Below, one piece after another: positions 4,711 through 6,745 of a DNA stretch of 6,745 nucleotides. Made by a program: the position numbers and the translations under genes. Numbering within the stretch: the first letter of the stretch is position 1; every line of letters starts with the position of its first letter. This DNA is from Actinomycetes bacterium (GTDB lineage Bacteria; Actinomycetota; Actinomycetes; JAHEKZ01), in NCBI GenBank assembly GCA_027117675.1, contig JAJAYM010000244.1:1-6745 (forward strand). The letters are read 5' to 3'. The notes under the pieces were generated by a model. That model did not search any database and was not told the origin of the DNA. It worked only from the letters and a program-made list of their open reading frames with translations.

Positions 4711-6564
4711 GTGCCCGCGACCCCTGACGGCCGAGTGCCGCAAGCGGCGTCCACCGATCCTTCGGTGATTCGCAACTTCTGCATCATCGCCCACATCGAC
4801 CACGGCAAGTCGACGCTGGCCGACCGCATGCTGCAGGCGACCGGCGTCGTCGATCAGCGGCAGATGCGCGCCCAGTACCTCGACCGGATGGACATCGAGC
4901 GTGAGCGCGGCATCACGATCAAGTCGCAGGCGGTGCGGCTGCCGTGGACCGGCCCCACTGGCACCGACCACATCCTGAACATGATCGACACCCCCGGACA
5001 CGTCGACTTCACCTACGAGGTCTCCCGATCCCTGGCCGCCTGCGAAGGCGCAGTCCTACTAGTCGACGCCGCCCAGGGGATCGAGGCCCAGACCCTCGCC
5101 AACCTGTATCTGGCGCTCGAGAACGACCTACAGGTCATTCCGGTGCTCAACAAGATCGACCTACCCGCAGCGCAGCCAGACAAGTACGCCGAAGAGCTCG
5201 CCCATTTGATCGGATGCCAGCCGGACGACTGTCTCCGCGTCTCGGGCAAGACGGGTGAGGGTGTCGAGCGGCTGCTCGATGAGATCGTCACCCTCCTCCC
5301 TTCGCCCACTGGCGACCCCGATGCCGCCGCCCGCGCGATGATTTTTGACTCGGTGTACGACACCTATCGCGGCGTTGTCACGTACGTGCGCGTCATCGAT
5401 GGACGGCTCACTCCCCGCGAAAAGATCAAGATGATGTCGTCTGGCGTGACACACGAGATGCTCGACATCGGCGTCATCTCGCCTGACCCGCTGTCGACCC
5501 AGGGTTTGGGAGTGGGCGAAGTCGGCTACCTCATCACCGGCGTCAAGGACGTCCGTCAGTCACGCGTCGGTGACACCGTGACGGACGCCCCGAAGCCGGC
5601 CACTCAGGCTCTGCCCGGATTCCGCGACCCGAAGCCGATGGTCTTCTCCGGGCTCTTCCCCATCGATGGGTCGGACTACCCCGAGCTGCGCGACGCCCTT
5701 GAACGGCTACAGCTCAATGACGCTGCGCTGGTGTGGGAACCGGAGACCTCGACGGCACTGGGGTTCGGCTTCCGATGTGGCTACCTGGGGCTGCTGCACC
5801 TCGAAATCGTGCGCGAGCGTCTTGAACGCGAGTTCAACCTTGAGCTGATTTCCACGGCGCCCAACGTGGTCTACCGCGTCGTCATGGAAGACGACACCGA
5901 GATTGTGGTCACCAACCCCAGTGAGTTCCCGGTCGGAAAGATTGCTGACGTGCACGAGCCAGTCGTCCGCGCCACGGTGCTTTCGCCGTCCGAGTTCATC
6001 GGCACGATCATGGAGCTCTGCCAGGGACGCCGCGGGCAGTTGCTCGGCATGGACTACCTGTCGGAGGAGCGCGTCGAGCTGCGTTACATGCTGCCCCTCG
6101 CCGAGATCGTCTTCGACTTCTTCGACCAGCTGAAGTCGCGGACCCGCGGTTACGGGTCCCTTGACTACGAGCTGAGCGGCGAGCAGGTGGCCGAGCTGGT
6201 GAAGGTCGACATCCTGCTGCACGGTGACACCGTCGACGCTCTCAGCTCGGTCGTGCACAAGGACAAGGCCTACACCTACGGCGTCGCCATGGCCCAGAAG
6301 CTGAAGGACCTCATCCCTCGGCAGCAGTTCGAGGTTCCGATCCAGGCTGCCATCGGCGCACGGATCATCGCGCGCGAGAACATCAGGGCGATCCGCAAGG
6401 ACGTCCTGGCGAAGTGCTACGGCGGTGACATCACGCGTAAGCGCAAACTGCTGGAAAAGCAGAAAGAGGGCAAGAAGCGGATGAAGATGGTGGGCCGCGT
6501 CGAGGTGCCCCAGGAGGCCTTCATCGCAGCGCTCTCCAACGAGGGTCCCCCCGCCAAAAAGTAG
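4711..6564 (+). CDS. lepA: Translation elongation factor 4 (LepA GTPase)
   Basis: EF4 is a ribosome-associated GTPase of the EF-G type that can back-translocate stalled ribosomes and influences initiation and 30S biogenesis. At 617 residues it matches actinobacterial LepA, about 18 residues longer at the N-terminus than E. coli's. GTPase motifs are complete: G1 AHIDHGKST (27-35), RGITIK in switch I (66-71), G3 DTPGH (93-97), G4 NKID (147-150) and a G5-like VSGKTGEGV. Domain 2 follows, then the EF-G-like III and V regions (for example GFRCGYLGLLHLEIVRERLEREF), and the LepA-specific C-terminal domain with YGGDITRKRKLLEKQKEGKKRMK and the ending VGRVEVPQEAFIAALS. GTG 4711 is the start, with GAAGGA at 4695-4700 ten bases upstream; the first firmly conserved residues are IRNFCIIAHIDHGKS. 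No truncation or frameshift is seen. Confidence 0.97.
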   Translation: MPATPDGRVPQAASTDPSVIRNFCIIAHIDHGKSTLADRMLQATGVVDQRQMRAQYLDRMDIERERGITIKSQAVRLPWTGPTGTDHILNMIDTPGHVDFTYEVSRSLAACEGAVLLVDAAQGIEAQTLANLYLALENDLQVIPVLNKIDLPAAQPDKYAEELAHLIGCQPDDCLRVSGKTGEGVERLLDEIVTLLPSPTGDPDAAARAMIFDSVYDTYRGVVTYVRVIDGRLTPREKIKMMSSGVTHEMLDIGVISPDPLSTQGLGVGEVGYLITGVKDVRQSRVGDTVTDAPKPATQALPGFRDPKPMVFSGLFPIDGSDYPELRDALERLQLNDAALVWEPETSTALGFGFRCGYLGLLHLEIVRERLEREFNLELISTAPNVVYRVVMEDDTEIVVTNPSEFPVGKIADVHEPVVRATVLSPSEFIGTIMELCQGRRGQLLGMDYLSEERVELRYMLPLAEIVFDFFDQLKSRTRGYGSLDYELSGEQVAELVKVDILLHGDTVDALSSVVHKDKAYTYGVAMAQKLKDLIPRQQFEVPIQAAIGARIIARENIRAIRKDVLAKCYGGDITRKRKLLEKQKEGKKRMKMVGRVEVPQEAFIAALSNEGPPAKK

Positions 6565-6600
6565 TCCCAACGTGGCAGATACCGGTCGCCATGGCTACCG

Positions 6601-6626
6601 AGAACTCGCACGTTGCGGGTAGTTCT
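6601..6626 (+). other. Intergenic hairpin after lepA
   Basis: AGAACTCGCA (6601-6610) pairs with TGCG (6614-6617) and, after a three-base bulge, AGTTCT (6621-6626), around a CGT loop. A second small stem, GGTGG/CCACC, lies at 6638-6655. Neither is followed by a T-run, so an ordinary intrinsic terminator is not shown. The rest of 6565-6695 holds nothing else I can identify. Confidence 0.35.
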
Positions 6627-6695
6627 GGCGCGCCGCCGGTGGTGCGGACGCCACCCGTTGCCTACGCTGGCCCCACCTGATCATCGGAGGACCGT

Positions 6696-6745
6696 ATGAC
6701 GATGCCGATCACCGGCAGCGCTGAGGCCGTATACCCGCATCCGGC
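6696..6745 (+). CDS. Start of an unidentified gene, cut by the window end
   Basis: ATG 6696 is preceded by GGAGG at 6686-6690, a strong ribosome binding site five bases away. The first 16 codons read MTMPITGSAEAVYPHP and the frame is open to the window end. A TACGCT at 6663-6668 fits a -10 box but no clear -35 element accompanies it. Too little is visible to name the product; neighbours to the right would decide. ATG 6702 in the same frame is a less likely start. Confidence 0.55.
   Translation, partial: MTMPITGSAEAVYPHP

Noticed and set aside
5707..6570. Long minus-strand open frame (287 codons) opposite lepA
   Set aside because: It lies fully antisense to the well-supported lepA gene and has no recognisable motifs; such mirror frames are common in high-GC DNA.

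Overview
The window is high-GC DNA with strong G/C preference at third codon positions. The gene order comEC - holA - rpsT (opposite strand) - small membrane ORFs - lepA is the conserved order of many Actinomycetota, so an actinobacterial chromosome is the best reading. A Propionibacteriales-like host is possible but is only an impression. From about position 1,190 rightward this is ordinary core-genome DNA. The left 1.2 kb is accessory-like.

Left region (1-1172). The first 230 bases contain four consecutive palindromes of shrinking size: 110 bp perfect, 30 bp with one mismatched pair, 24 bp perfect and 12 bp perfect. Their arms are unrelated, yet all four are centred on the same hexamer AACGTT, which I did not find elsewhere in the window. 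The first begins exactly at base 1 and has 55-bp arms, so an assembly or contig-end origin must be considered beside a biological one (hairpin end, extrusion site, operator cluster). Next come a short orphan reading frame (234-379) that looks like the start of a broken gene, and an apparently complete class I SAM-dependent methyltransferase gene (380-1114).

Core region (1173-6564). comEC (DNA-uptake channel) survives only from the conserved SGANV segment of its membrane domain onward. Its N-terminal part is missing, and the methyltransferase sits where it should be, so a rearrangement boundary lies at about 1115-1190. Sixteen bases after comEC comes holA (DNA polymerase III delta, the clamp-loader subunit). 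It converges with rpsT (ribosomal protein S20) on the minus strand, which ends in a good intrinsic terminator. Divergent from rpsT are two small membrane-protein ORFs overlapping through a GTGA junction, followed by lepA (EF4, ribosomal back-translocase). Thus the core part mixes DNA uptake/replication with translation genes, as in related genomes.

Right end (6565-6745). There is an intergenic hairpin and then the first 50 bases of an unidentified gene with a strong GGAGG ribosome binding site, cut by the window edge.

I see no complete new defence or mobile system. The observations that most deserve a second look are the AACGTT-centred palindrome series, the replaced 5' end of comEC, and the overlapping small membrane ORFs before lepA.
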